Assembly: GCF_001039355.2 (NCBI RefSeq)
Contig: NW_019776020.1
Span: forward strand, 22,448-86,447
Reading direction: 5' to 3'
DNA from: Lingula anatina
Taxonomy: Eukaryota > Brachiopoda > Lingulata > Lingulida > Lingulidae
DNA length: 64,000 bases
Position 1 is the stretch's first letter. Each line of letters begins with the position of its first letter. The translations under genes were made by a program, and so were the position numbers. The notes beneath the pieces were generated by a model that was given only the letters and a program-made list of their open reading frames with translations, had not been told where the DNA came from and did no database searches. This document shows, one piece after another, positions 36,501-44,983 of this stretch.

Positions 36501-38263
36501 AAGTAGTGACAGTTACATAGAAGTCTTCTTGTCAATTGGTATTCATATCTTAAATTGACCCAGTTGTGAACTCGACTGTAGAAGTTTCTCTACTCACACA
36601 TGTGGCGGGAGTTCGTATATGTTTCTACTCTTGTATTCAAATATGACATCATCTGTGTACAGCGGGAGTTTTCTGTACGGGTTCACTGACACGACTACTG
36701 TCCCGATGTAGGTCTGAAACAGTGCAAAGGCATATTTAGAAGATAAAGATGCTGAAAATTTAAAATGTTTAGTGTGCAAAAGTGTTGAAAACATTCACAG
36801 TGATAAAAGCAAACTGTCTTACATCGAGGATAAAATAAAGCATGATGGGATAGTCTGATGGTGACCATAGCCTTGACCTTTAAATGTTAGAATGAAAATA
36901 GAAATAAATGACATCAAGTTAAACTATCAAAGATTTGCTTTCAGTTTAGTGTAGAAACTGACCAGTTTAAAATATCATCACTATAAGTAACATTACTACA
37001 CAGATCAATTCTCATCAAGGCACCAAGCAATATTTGCCTGTTAACAGACACATCACTGTATAAACTGGAGAAAGGCAATCAATCATTATTCTTCATATGT
37101 AGCTAAATTAAATCATCTTCAAGTTAGTTCTATATCCTCGCCTCAGCCTTACAAAATGTAGGCTTTTGTTGGGCTGAAAACGATACGTCATGCCCAGCTT
37201 TCACATTAAATGTCAAAAACATCATCGATTTCAACACTGCTGCCTTTTACTCTAGTTTTCAATAATGTAATGGAAATAACACTGTGATCCCTTTCATAAC
37301 ACTGGGAAAAAAAAAGAGGAAAAAAAAATACCCCAAGATGTGAGTATCATGATAATAACAGCGAAGGCTTCAGGCAGACTAGATTACTGAGGATGAGATC
37401 CAGCTGACTGGTTGCCATAGCAACACAAAGTAACACATGGTTACAATGATGCACCTGAGTCCTGTTAAAAGTCATGTATGGTTTACCAGTATCATATATA
37501 CCTAAGTATGTAATGACTGACAGTTGTTGCCTTGGCTTCTCTGCATCTTAGTTGAAGCAATTAAAAAGCAACCAATTTTTCTATTATTATAAGAATTTAA
37601 ATTGGTGCAAATCCATTTTTCTCCATATTTTTCTCTACTCAAAACCCAAAAGCATTTATTTTCTGCTAAATATCTTAAAAATAAGTCTATACTTATATAT
37701 TTTTCACAAAAATGGCATCACAATAGGAAATTTTAGAGATTTCAGCTTATTTCCATTAGATATCTAAACAGTGAAGAGGAGGGGGGGGGGGCAATCTTTT
37801 CCGGAATGCAGGTACTGAAAAAGGTAAACAACAATTTTTTTACTGGGTGAGTTTTCGGGGACTTATTGTGCTGTTATTATAATTTTTTCTTATATAAAAA
37901 TCTTTTTTAGTCAAACATCTCTATCCTCCATTTACATTTTACTAATATATTTTTTATACTAAAATATTTGGGATATTTACTAAAAAATTAGAAAATTTTC
38001 ATTCAAAGTGTCCCAAAATGAGTTTCAATATAATCCCCCCCCCCATTTTTTTTTTCAGCCAAGGTTATAACATAATGAACCTTGAGTCCAAAATCCAGCA
38101 AAAATCCTTGATATTTTAATACTTAAATACTTACATAAATCTGCTCGTGGTGAAACCTCTTTTTCAAGTTTTCTATAAATCCCTCTTCTTCTATTGGTTC
38201 TAGCAGCACAGCATCGCTGACACCTATATTATTTTCAAATAGTTCCAGCTTGTGCAACGCCAT
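10478..38263 (-). CDS. MYO1B: Unconventional myosin class I, Myo1a/Myo1b type (29 coding exons)
   Basis: I joined 29 coding exons with consistent phase and GT/AG borders into a complete 1078-residue protein, the length of the short vertebrate Myo1b isoform. Seen directly: motor domain residues 1-689 with P-loop GESGAGKT (106-113), switch I NDNSSRFGK (158-166), switch II DIYGFE (386-391) and the DALAK motif at 349-353; four IQ motifs at about 704-797, which bind calmodulin in this family; and a TH1 tail (817-1078) that binds acidic phospholipids in relatives. The N terminus ([16 protein letters not shown]) and the exact tail end (KKNNSFEIL) match vertebrate Myo1b in order throughout. The TEDS-rule position, 16 residues before DALAK, is Asp333, so the motor should not need heavy-chain phosphorylation. 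Expected role: a monomeric, tension-sensitive actin motor linking membranes to the cortex. Start chosen at ATGGCG (38263) because it fits the family N terminus. Coding exons start at 38263, 36713, 35990, 35654, 34742, 34359, 32564, 28783, 28259, 27596, 27216, 26659, 24620, 24147, 23682, 23376, 22726, 21098, 15911, 15602, 14917, 14494, 14032, 13475, 13047, 12536, 12098, 11663 and 10601. One myosin probably serves as co-orthologue of both vertebrate Myo1a and Myo1b. Confidence 0.95.
11527..11663 (-). CDS. MYO1B: Myo1b coding exon 28 (TH1)
   Basis: Residues 993-1037. [20 protein letters not shown] matches the family KGDFLFSSDHLIEMATKLY. GTAAGT donor. Confidence 0.94.
11946..12098 (-). CDS. MYO1B: Myo1b coding exon 27 (TH1)
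   Basis: 153 nt, phase 0 both ends, residues 942-992. [18 protein letters not shown], then [16 protein letters not shown]: the beta-rich TH1 core. Confidence 0.92.
12401..12536 (-). CDS. MYO1B: Myo1b coding exon 26 (TH1)
   Basis: Residues 896-941. [13 protein letters not shown] and [15 protein letters not shown]. The KIxRxNGK stretch corresponds to the phosphoinositide-binding loop region known in this family (family knowledge, not shown here). Confidence 0.92.
12610..12639. repeat. (CAAA)n microsatellite
   Basis: About seven AAAC repeats in the intron between myosin coding exons 25 and 26. Confidence 0.9.
12941..13047 (-). CDS. MYO1B: Myo1b coding exon 25
   Basis: Residues 861-895. [19 protein letters not shown] and [11 protein letters not shown], start of the TH1 tail. 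GTAAGA donor. Confidence 0.9.
13344..13475 (-). CDS. MYO1B: Myo1b coding exon 24
   Basis: 132 nt, residues 817-860. [17 protein letters not shown] and IRKIHHRWR are the post-IQ region of Myo1b. I use the CGG/GTAAGT donor at 13343 because it joins RWR to CNKYR as in the family. A second GT at 13329 would add 14 nt and change the frame. Confidence 0.92.
13871..14032 (-). CDS. MYO1B: Myo1b coding exon 23 (IQ4)
   Basis: 162 nt, phase 0 at both ends, residues 763-816. [12 protein letters not shown] completes IQ3, and [19 protein letters not shown] is IQ4, matching the vertebrate final IQ (WAYWLGLKVRREYRKFF). GTAAGT donor. Confidence 0.93.
14426..14494 (-). CDS. MYO1B: Myo1b coding exon 22 (IQ3)
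   Basis: 69 nt, a multiple of three and phase 0 at both ends, residues 740-762. [20 protein letters not shown]. In vertebrate Myo1b, IQ-coding exons are alternatively spliced; this exon could be skipped without breaking frame. Confidence 0.92.
14768..14917 (-). CDS. MYO1B: Myo1b coding exon 21 (IQ1 and IQ2)
   Basis: Residues 690-739. Begins [12 protein letters not shown], then [15 protein letters not shown] (IQ1) and [11 protein letters not shown] (start of IQ2). Lever arm; expected calmodulin sites. Confidence 0.94.
14907..14992 (+). promoter_or_regulatory. Cluster of five AGGTCA half-sites
   Basis: Perfect AGGTCA hexamers on the plus strand at 14907, 14927, 14950, 14976 and 14987, at least two as TCAAGGTCA, the extended half-site used by monomeric nuclear receptors such as ERR and SF-1. 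They straddle the exon 21 acceptor. It may equally be a degenerate short tandem repeat; regulation is inference. Confidence 0.3.
15386..15602 (-). CDS. MYO1B: Myo1b coding exon 20 (converter)
   Basis: 217 nt, residues 617-689. [34 protein letters not shown]: the end of the motor and the converter, closing at phase 0. Confidence 0.96.
15844..15911 (-). CDS. MYO1B: Myo1b coding exon 19
   Basis: 68 nt, residues 595-616. [19 protein letters not shown] through RYLG, the SH1/SH2 helix region. About 5 kb of intron separates it from exon 18. Confidence 0.94.
16880..16915 (+). mobile_element. Candidate non-LTR retrotransposon 3' tail
   Basis: AATAAATTGAATTGAATTGA-type pentamer repeats end a stretch with a TGTACCAGTACAG motif. 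Several non-LTR retrotransposon families end in short microsatellite tails of this kind. No reverse transcriptase is visible upstream, so at most this is a 5'-truncated copy or SINE; its left limit is unknown. Confidence 0.35.
20577..20602. repeat. Poly(A) run
   Basis: About 26 A residues within the 5-kb myosin intron. It could be a retroposon tail, but no element upstream is recognisable. Confidence 0.85.
20977..21098 (-). CDS. MYO1B: Myo1b coding exon 18
   Basis: Residues 554-594. [19 protein letters not shown] and NPNYIRCIK precede the SH1 region. GTATGA donor. Confidence 0.95.
21416..21571. repeat. (GA)n microsatellite with one N and duplicated flank
   Basis: Two (GA)n tracts, 21442-21490 and 21516-21571, are separated by a single N at 21491 followed by a second copy of the flank ATTCACTATATTCTGGACAA that also precedes the first tract (21416 onward). 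The pattern suggests imperfect closure of an assembly gap rather than a true duplication. Confidence 0.85.
22612..22726 (-). CDS. MYO1B: Myo1b coding exon 17
   Basis: Residues 516-553. [20 protein letters not shown] is the conserved actin-binding cleft segment, ending FPEG across the next intron. Confidence 0.95.
23182..23376 (-). CDS. MYO1B: Myo1b coding exon 16
   Basis: 195 nt, residues 451-515. [18 protein letters not shown], then the actin-interface segment [11 protein letters not shown] and RLRHYAGE. The [14 protein letters not shown] wording is specifically Myo1a/b-like rather than Myo1c or Myo1d. Confidence 0.96.
23620..23682 (-). CDS. MYO1B: Myo1b coding exon 15
   Basis: 63 nt, residues 430-450. 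[20 protein letters not shown], between TTACAG and GTACAG. Confidence 0.94.
24043..24147 (-). CDS. MYO1B: Myo1b coding exon 14
   Basis: Residues 395-429. [20 protein letters not shown] is the relay-helix region. The first residue is Ser where most class I myosins have Asp or Asn. Confidence 0.95.
24555..24620 (-). CDS. MYO1B: Myo1b coding exon 13 (switch II)
   Basis: 66 nt, residues 373-394. [15 protein letters not shown] holds switch II, the power-stroke trigger. GTAAGT donor. Confidence 0.96.
26462..26480. repeat. Poly(A) run
   Basis: About 19 A residues in the myosin intron between coding exons 12 and 13. Confidence 0.85.
26573..26659 (-). CDS. MYO1B: Myo1b coding exon 12
   Basis: 87 nt, residues 344-372. 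[20 protein letters not shown] contains the class-defining DALAK motif. Confidence 0.95.
27098..27216 (-). CDS. MYO1B: Myo1b coding exon 11 (TEDS site)
   Basis: Residues 304-343. Carries Asp333 (codon 27128-27130) at the TEDS position and [13 protein letters not shown]. Ends GCAGGG before GTGAGT in phase 0; an earlier GGGGTGA donor would shift the frame. Confidence 0.92.
27449..27596 (-). CDS. MYO1B: Myo1b coding exon 10
   Basis: Residues 255-303. [13 protein letters not shown] and [13 protein letters not shown] match the motor upper-domain helices. GTGAGT donor. Confidence 0.94.
27808..27882. mobile_element. 75-bp foldback (hairpin) element
   Basis: Arms of 36 bp with one mismatch around a 3-bp centre, beginning ATTCCTTTGTCACTATTAAC. 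It sits in a myosin intron between coding exons 9 and 10. It may be a minimal MITE; no target duplication is convincing. Confidence 0.7.
28153..28259 (-). CDS. MYO1B: Myo1b coding exon 9
   Basis: Residues 219-254. Encodes [13 protein letters not shown] and [14 protein letters not shown], between TTTTCAG and GTAGCT. Confidence 0.93.
28660..28681. repeat. (TC)n microsatellite
   Basis: About 11 CT dinucleotides, 17 bases downstream (in gene sense) of the exon 8 donor. Confidence 0.9.
28699..28783 (-). CDS. MYO1B: Myo1b coding exon 8
   Basis: Residues 191-218. [20 protein letters not shown] is the loop-1-adjacent motor region. Its relation to the family [20 protein letters not shown] is clear. 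Donor GTAAGC. Confidence 0.94.
29940..30120. repeat. Degenerate tandem repeat, about 45-bp unit
   Basis: Three or four diverged units each carry AGAGCT(T/C), GTCAA(G/A)GTCACT and GAAATG. Low similarity between copies suggests an old repeat. Confidence 0.5.
30658..30752. repeat. Short repeats of ATGAAAATCTGACTCCC
   Basis: Two exact adjacent units and two diverged ones (ATGAAAACCTGACTACCCCC and ATGAAATTTTGACTCCCCC) in the 3.8-kb myosin intron. Confidence 0.65.
32551..32564 (-). CDS. MYO1B: Myo1b 14-nt microexon (coding exon 7)
   Basis: Only 14 nt, ATTTACTTGAAAAG, between CATCCAG and GTAAGA. With the preceding T it encodes YLLEK, the invariant myosin motif before SR(V). It is isolated between introns of about 3.8 and 1.7 kb and would be missed by most gene finders. 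Skipping it would break the frame. Confidence 0.9.
33931..34164. mobile_element. Candidate MITE with GGTCTAAA inverted ends
   Basis: An inverted repeat of about 17 bp, GAAAATTGGTCTAAA at the left and TTTAGACCAATTTTC at the right, bounds about 230 bp in the intron between coding exons 6 and 7. Fragments with the same TTGGTCTAAAAC core occur near 8368, 43692 and 56574, so it is a dispersed repeat. Confidence 0.5.
34296..34359 (-). CDS. MYO1B: Myo1b coding exon 6
   Basis: 64 nt, residues 165-185. [17 protein letters not shown] follows switch I exactly as in the family. Ends T before GTAAGT, needing a microexon to complete YLLEK. Confidence 0.94.
34696..34742 (-). CDS. MYO1B: Myo1b coding exon 5 (switch I)
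   Basis: 47 nt, residues 149-164. Encodes [16 protein letters not shown], the nucleotide-sensing switch I region, between TTTTCAG and GTAAGT. Confidence 0.95.
35550..35654 (-). CDS. MYO1B: Myo1b coding exon 4
   Basis: Residues 114-148. [17 protein letters not shown] and [13 protein letters not shown] are near-identical to class I myosins. Donor GTATGA. Confidence 0.95.
35896..35990 (-). CDS. MYO1B: Myo1b coding exon 3 with P-loop
   Basis: Residues 82-113. Contains [11 protein letters not shown] and the ATP-binding P-loop GESGAGKT at 35897-35920, ending one base into the Glu codon that completes GKTEASK. Confidence 0.96.
36598..36713 (-). CDS. MYO1B: Myo1b coding exon 2
   Basis: Residues 44-81 and two bases of 82. 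Contains [17 protein letters not shown], the conserved start of the myosin motor core, and YELPPH before the P-loop exon. GTGTGAG/GTGAGT offers two adjacent donors; only the second keeps frame with the next exon. Confidence 0.93.
36714..38134 (-). other. MYO1B: Myosin intron between coding exons 1 and 2
   Basis: About 1.4 kb, AT-rich with G and C homopolymers near 37781 and 38035. No coding exon is needed, because TYIGT follows QIY as in the family. Confidence 0.65.
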
Positions 38264-38336
38264 CTTGTTTTCTTCTCATGGAACGTACACCAATCACAAC
38301 TGCTCTTGTTGAAATCCCGTCACCTCATGTTTGATC
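38135..38336 (-). CDS. MYO1B: Myo1b coding exon 1 with start codon
   Basis: The ATG is at 38261-38263 and codes residues 1-43, ending QIY at a GTAAGT donor. It matches the Myo1b N terminus ([14 protein letters not shown]). The exon's upstream edge is probably 38336, after a CAATTACAG acceptor, so about 73 bases of leader precede the ATG. A two-codon upstream ATG-TGA-type frame and an out-of-frame ATG lie in that leader. Confidence 0.88.
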
Positions 38337-38538
38337 CTGTAATTGCATGGATTTCATGTAATAAAATAATAATACGTTTATATCTAAATCTTATAGCAGG
38401 TGTATATGATCTAAGAGAGAAAGATTCAATGTTGTACTTATATATATATCTGAGTAGATTACCACTTACAATACAGTAAAAGATGTCACATGCAAATTGA
38501 TCTAACCTACAACAGCTCACACCGACTTGAAATCTGTG

Positions 38539-38714
38539 GTTTAGAGTTACCCTCTACCAGGGCGAATGATAGATTTTTACGGATATTCACAGATATGTCT
38601 CTAGCTAGATAGATTGTCATTTTCAGCTGAAAATGACAATCTATCTAGCTAGAGACATATCTGTGAATATCCATAAAAATCTATCATTCGCCCTGGTAGA
38701 GGGTAGTTTAGAGT
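38539..38714. mobile_element. 158-bp near-perfect palindrome with 9-bp target duplication
   Basis: Positions 38548-38705 form a palindrome with 79-bp arms, no loop (centre CAGCTG at 38624-38629) and a single mismatch. It is flanked by identical 9-bp copies of GTTTAGAGT (38539-38547 and 38706-38714). Ends read TACCCTCTACCAGGGCG. A 9-bp duplication is typical of Mutator-like elements. There is no coding capacity, so it is a foldback derivative. It lies about 200 bp inside the myosin leader intron. Confidence 0.88.
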
Positions 38715-39789
38715 AACCAACATGGCAGTACCCTAAGATCTATTGTCAAATGTTTCATCAATATAGTATAATATATATTACACGTGTAAACAATGGGTGT
38801 CTGTAAAAAGTGTACACTCGTATCATTGGCAACTCTGATGATTTTTCATCTTGAACAGAATCTTCTTCACAACTTCCTGTCAAAAAGCGTCACCTAGGTA
38901 ACTTGAATGGATGCTGTTATGTCATGATTATTAGTTTTTAAGAAGGATATGATTTGCGTGATGTCTGTCCAGGCAGAAAAATAACAAATGTACAGACATA
39001 TTAATGAGAACCAAATAATAAGAGAAAATCACATTTCCTGCATGACACTGGAAAACAAAATCTGCAAGTCCAAGAAAAATTGAGCATGGGGAAAACAATG
39101 GATATCCCTCCTCCAAAATCACATCAAACATTCATAATATTATAAATCATATAAAAAATTATCACAAAATTAGCCGAAAATAACTTCAGAAAAACAACAA
39201 AAGACTTTGTAATAAATTATCACTTTTTCTCAAGGTCTTCTGTTGATTATACAAATCAAGTTAACCAAATAGATAAAAATCAGCCAAATGAAAGTGAAAC
39301 AAATTGACAACATGCCACTCAAACAGCACGCGTTCCCTTATTCATGCATCATAGTCCTATTATTCATATCTTTGTAAAATACCATCTTTCTACATGCACT
39401 CAAGGTTACCAAGTGGGAATCCAACCTTTTATTGTATCGTAATGAAAGGTTCATTTCCCCTGAGTGTCAAGCTCAAAGACAAAGCACAAGAGTACGAAAT
39501 TGATATCTTCAGCACATAATAGCACGTAAAATACATTAATATGGTTTTGATGTATTCTTCATAGGAGTACATGCAAGTTACTTTCACTAAAAGATATTTT
39601 AAAATGCAATTTGTAATAGCAATTAGGAAATGAAGGTTCCCCTTTCAATTAGACTACTGTAAGGGCTCATTTACAAAGAAACAATTGTTCTACGTAAATC
39701 AATCCACAGGATTATCAATGAATGGCGGTGAGTAGAATACAGAAGAGCTGGTGATTATTGAAGTACATTGGAAACACGAGCAGGCGCAT

Positions 39790-39852
39790 TAATCTGCTTA
39801 TCTGATTGCATCCAGAGACTCCCTGCAGAGTTGGATCGAACTACACTGTACG
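39790..39852. mobile_element. TA-flanked MITE family, solo end
   Basis: The segment containing TGATTGCATCCAGAGACTCC and CTGCAGAGTTGGATCGA is the reverse complement of the family end seen at 56.2 kb. The other end is not obvious, so it is a fragment. Confidence 0.5.
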
Positions 39853-40606
39853 CCAATTGCACTGTGAATGCACCCTTTGACACTGGTGTCCGTTTTAGAT
39901 CACTTTGCGTGCTTTACCAGCTAATGAGTTTTTAATCACAGACTTGTTAACAATATGCCTGTGCTAATTTCGTTATTAACAGAAATTAAAGTTTTCAACA
40001 GCAATTAAAATCACTCAATATCATCAAACAATAGGAAATTATATCAGAAAGTACATTTTTGTGAAGGTCTAACAATGGTAGATCTCGAATAAGTTTTTTT
40101 TTAAAGGTGAGGCTTTAAAATGATAAAAATTAAGATGGTCAAAAACTGAGCTAAAAATGGAGACAAACTTTCATCTTCCTACCTTCCCCCTCCCCCCAAC
40201 CCTTCACCACTGTAAGAATCTCACAATCATTATTTTTTTAATATTTCACAAAATTTTTTTCAGACCTGCGAAAATCATCAAAATCTTACTGACATTTCCC
40301 ACAAAAATCTTCTTTCAAATTCTTTCCAGGCATTCTGTATGGAAAGTGTCACTTTGGCCTTTCTGTCAACTCTGTGCATGCATGGATTCAGGTAATGGAT
40401 ACTTCGGCAAGACAACCCTTAAGTTCATGTTAAACAACATGGAATTTTGTAAGCATATCTTTTTGTCATTTACAGGTAAACAAGATAATAAAATATTAAG
40501 AGGAAGCAGGTGGCTAAAACGTAGAACAATCATAACAGTCACAAAAAACCCATACCTCAGATACATGCAGCACGCAATTTAAGGGACCATTCTCAGCCAA
40601 TATCGG

Positions 40607-40790
40607 ACTAACATTGGATCGATCTATCTCTAAGGGGATTCTCGCTAAATTGCTATCCACTTAAGCAGCTATGATGTCTGCCACGCCTACTGAAGCTGCT
40701 TGGGGGTAATTAATTATCGTTTAGCAGCTTCAGTGGATGTGCTAGACATCTAAGCTGCTTGGGACTCTTGCTGAATACAATCATTTTAAC
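40607..40790. mobile_element. Foldback MITE, TA-flanked family, variant B
   Basis: Contains inverted internal arms (TTAAGCAGC, GTCTGCCACGCCTACTGAAG and its diverged complement GCTTCAGTGGATGTGCTAGAC) around a short TAATTAATTA centre, with family ends such as GGGACTCTTGCTGAATACAATC on the right. Limits are approximate. The copy at 54.1 kb is its closest relative. Confidence 0.6.
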
Positions 40791-42589
40791 AGACTAACAT
40801 GTCTCTTCTTGTTTCCAACAAGCTCATATAACCACCAGCTTTTCTGTCTTCTAATTAACGCCAGGAGAAGGTGTGTTTATTCACTTCCTTTGCAGAAAAA
40901 AACGTTCAAAGTAATTCATAACTCAAAAAAGATGTAATGTATCTTTGGATATTGGAAAATTTCCACTTTTTGCTGAGGTCATATACATACAAAAACATGG
41001 AAATATTTCAGACTATGACAAGCTTTCATACTATCCCTTTTTTTGTATGCCCCTTTAAAAACTGTCCGAACTGATGTACCTTTACCAAATTAATGTGATT
41101 GCCCCTACCTATCCCGACATCTAATTGAGCCAGTAACTAATGCTGCACCATAATGATAATATGCATCCAATTTCATGGACGTTTTTTATGTCTTGGCTCA
41201 CAAAACACAACACTTCTAGCCTGCAGCCATTTCTACATCACACGAGATGGAATTTTGTCTTTGTCACCCGTCCACAGGATGGAAATGAGAATCAAATATT
41301 CTGCAGCATCACTAAGGCGAACGGAACCAAAATCTCAAGGCATTTTAATATAATTATTCATGACAATTATTTAGAGAATTTTTATTGCATCCAAATGCAA
41401 GCACACTGAATCAGAAATGGTATGTTCAGTTAGAAAATGAATATAGCCCAAGTTTGCCTGCAATATGTTAATTTGTTCCTTGACAATTTTATTTTCTTTC
41501 CTTTTATAATTTTCATATATAATATAAATTATTATTTAATTTATTACAGATGATACATTATTGTTACATGAAGGTTTTATTATTCATATAATAAATAAGG
41601 TGTAACAACAACAAAACTAAAGGTTCTTAATGTCTTTCACACAGCTTTTTAAGAGCAGAGTGTGAAATCAGTACAATATTATCTGATTATGTCAAATATG
41701 CCACTCCTGAAAGCAATTCTGAAAGCTACTGGGTCGTACCTGAGATCATTATAAAGCCTACGCAATACCTATTTATTTCTTGGCAATAGCCATCAATGCA
41801 GAAACCAGGTTGACAGTACTTGTAATTGCTATTACAAAGCATTAGCACTTAAGGATGTTATGTGACCGTGGCGATATACTCTTTATTTGGTTTTAGGTGT
41901 GTTTTTCAGTACAAGAGAGTACTTTCTTCCAGTATGTATGTTAAATAATACACTGCCAACCTCTCTCATTAAAATCTTGAATACCTCTCGCTGATGCTGA
42001 AGCCAGCTGAAGATGTCCTGGCATATATATATTTTGATCATGTGACAGCGTATTATCTTGCACATAATAGACATTTTACGCAGGGGTCACCAAATATTCA
42101 ACCAATGATTTTGTGTGATACTTCAATATTCAGCAAAAATGATTCCACAAGGAGCCTGGAGTTGAAAACATTATCAGAATAAACAGATCCTAAGGCCAGA
42201 GAGCATTTAAGACAGCTTAAATATTTCAGGTATATCAGCCTATAAACCTCTACCCTTATACCTGGCAGACAGCATAGGATTTTTGCATTAACTAAAAAAA
42301 AAACATTTGCTGAAGATATTGAAATCAAAATTTCATTCTGTTGTACAATAGCATTTTAACTGATATGTCTCACTATAGGTCTACATACATGTATATGCAC
42401 TGCGGCATATGTGTTACGGGTAGTGAATATTAGAATGTCACAAACATAATATGTAACATGTGCTGCATAATCCAATATTGTTATATAACAGTGCTGCACT
42501 TCCCTAAGTTTTGAAATGTCAAGAAGATATAGTAGAGAGAGACTCAAAAGAATGCCTCTCAAAGGCAACATTCAGATAGACACACCTTA

Positions 42590-42808
42590 CTAGTTGGGGT
42601 GGTCCAACTCTGCCGGGGCTTTTGCTAGCTAGTTGCAATCAGCTTAACAAAATGACACACCTCCTTGAGCAGCTTGGGGGTTGTTAACTTGCATGTGCAC
42701 TAGGGTAAATTACCCTAAGCTGCTTGAGGAGGTGTGTCAGACCATTAAGCTGATCCCACTGATTGCACTTAGCAAGATTCCCCAGCAGAGCTGAGCTGAG
42801 CCAACTAG
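42590..42808. mobile_element. Foldback MITE, TA-flanked family, copy 42.6 kb
   Basis: Ends CTAGTTGG and CCAACTAG. Inner arms of about 25 bp, GACACACCTCCTTGAGCAGC and its complement, surround a spacer of about 55 bp. The outer arms resemble those of the copy at 5393-5576. The bounding TA pairs suggest a Tc1/mariner-like mobiliser. Confidence 0.7.
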
Positions 42809-43794
42809 ACAGATGTGTCTATAGATCTCAAATGGTCAAATATGTAAAAAGCCTAGAAAAACCTGTCCATTCTCCATGGGTCTTCTGGCAACTTCTCTCA
42901 TATTGAAGAGTTAAATATTATCATTCAGTACTGATTAACTAAGTGTAACATAATAATCAATATTATCATTGCAATGATCTGGAAAAATTCCAGTTCCAGG
43001 GTCCCTTAATTAATCTCAAAGCAGACAGTTAATCTCAAACCAGACATTAAATGTCAAACACGTTATTTAAGCCTGTAACCAGCACAAATTACTGTTGTTT
43101 CGTGCATATGCTTCGCTAGCGAGAAAACTCTACGATCAAGAAGACAACAAACTCCCCACATGGGATTATTTTCAATTCATTTACTTCAGCTTCCACCAAA
43201 CCAAAGATAATTTGTTGGAAATCAAATTATTATAGTTTCCTGCAGACCATATCATAATATTCTTGTTCTGCCTCAAGCAAAACATTTCTATGGAGTTAGT
43301 ATCATCTCTTAAGGATGGGATACACAGTCACAAAATATATCTAAACTGCAGAGAATATGGGAGCCTTTAGTTGTGTGAAACATCTTCTTCCAACAGTAAT
43401 ATCTAAACAATTACATTTTCTTACTGTCTTTTAAATGCCACTGCAATGTAATTTAATAACTTTAATCTTTTATGTGAGAAGAAATTGTAAACTAATTCAT
43501 TCAGTGGTCCCTCAGGTCTCAAGTAAAGGGTATGGAATCCCCAAAGATGGAGGATGGCGAGCATGAGCCAGGCATGTAGCTGTCATGTCTGCCTCTGCCA
43601 AGAGAACTACCTTTGTGTCTGAGATAAAAAAAAACAGCCTAATTCGCGATAAATTTGCACAATAAGATCACCTGAATACAACTTAACTATTGGTCTAAAA
43701 CAATAGCCATTTCTTTCTTGACATGTTGTAAAACAGACGCAATGTCATTGGGTAACCACAACTAATCTATCTTGGGACTTAAATCAAAGTAGAC

Positions 43795-43975
43795 TAAGGC
43801 CGCATTCAGATCAGTCGCTGGGTCAAATATGGCCACCAACTAAAAAGCTTGCCGTCTAATCCTAATATAGTCCGAGAATATAGACACTGAATATATTACC
43901 CACAGGGAACTATTCAAGTGGGTTGGCCATATTTGATCTGTGGACTTGTTAGTCCACTGTTCTGAGTGCAGCCTA
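43795..43975. mobile_element. Foldback element A of an adjacent pair
   Basis: Begins TAAGGCCGCATTCAGATCAG and ends with the diverged complement CTGAGTGCAGCCTA. Internal arms TCAAATATGGCC and GGCCATATTTGA are complementary. There is no coding capacity. It is related to the next element. Confidence 0.65.
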
Positions 43976-44066
43976 AAACAATGGTCTAAAAAATTTAGAC
44001 CATCTAGTCTTTGTAGCTGGAGTTTTCTGATGAAACCATCCCCTGGTTGTGTCAATTTTAAGCAGA

Positions 44067-44280
44067 GTAAGGGCACATTCACAGCCAAAGCTGATCCGCA
44101 GAATATCATATCCACGGATTAAATATGGCCGACCCACTTGAAAGCTTGCCACATAATCCCTGCAGGGAATCTATTCAGTGTCTATTAGGGGATTATGCAG
44201 CAAGCTTTCAAGTTGATCAGCCCTATTAGATCAGCAGATCTGTTACTTCGTGGATGAACTGGTTGTGAATGAGACCTTAA
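44067..44280. mobile_element. Foldback element B of an adjacent pair
   Basis: Begins TAAGGGCACATTCACAGCC and ends GTGAATGAGACCTTA; arms CTTGAAAGCTTGCCACATAA and TTATGCAGCAAGCTTTCAAG are complementary. It shares end sequence and the AATATGGCC core with element A, 90 bp away. Confidence 0.7.
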
Positions 44281-44462
44281 GTCTGGCAATTTACCTTAGA
44301 AGAACTGACATGGATTCCTACATATTATGATGTGTGTCATACAGTTATGACGATTATCTGGATACATTCCTGGACCCTAAGTCTGTATAATAACAGCATG
44401 CAAAATGGCATGTAAACTGAATATTAATCTTACTAATAGAATTCAGCATAAAACAGCTGGGT

Positions 44463-44481
44463 CTCTCTCTCTCTCTCTCTC
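44463..44481. repeat. (CT)n microsatellite
   Basis: About ten CT dinucleotides, followed by T-rich sequence. Confidence 0.9.
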
Positions 44482-44983
44482 TTTATTTTTCTTTATTTCT
44501 TTATTTTTTTTTTAAATCAAGATTACATTCAGACCTTGTGCTGAAATAATGTTACCGTATACAAAACAAAACTGGAGAGATTTTTGTTTTGTTTTGTTCA
44601 GAAGGTTTATAATTATCGAAAGTAAAACAATGACAGTTCATATCTCTTGAGATTACACTCAACATGTTCACATGACCTCACATGTTAATGTCAAAGGAGT
44701 CTAGTTCTTTACACAATCAATAAAAAGCACTTTTGTCTCATCCAATTAACACAGTCACACAAATCAGTCATGCATTGCTGGCAATTTGCTCTAAATTAAC
44801 CTACTTTTCATGAAATTTTACAGTAGAAATCATTTCATTTATTTCTTATGCTGTTCAGTACTCAGTAATTATTATCATGCACTAGTAGATATGGAGAGCA
44901 AACAAACCCAAAGTTTGTCTATGGTAAAACATTCCTGAGAAAAGAGGTTAACGTTACTGAATGGAATTATATCTTTTACTTAC

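Noticed and set aside
40157-40582. A 141-codon open frame on the plus strand
   Set aside because: Its composition follows the local AT-rich and pyrimidine-rich sequence, it has no recognisable domain and it lies in the repeat-rich leader intron.
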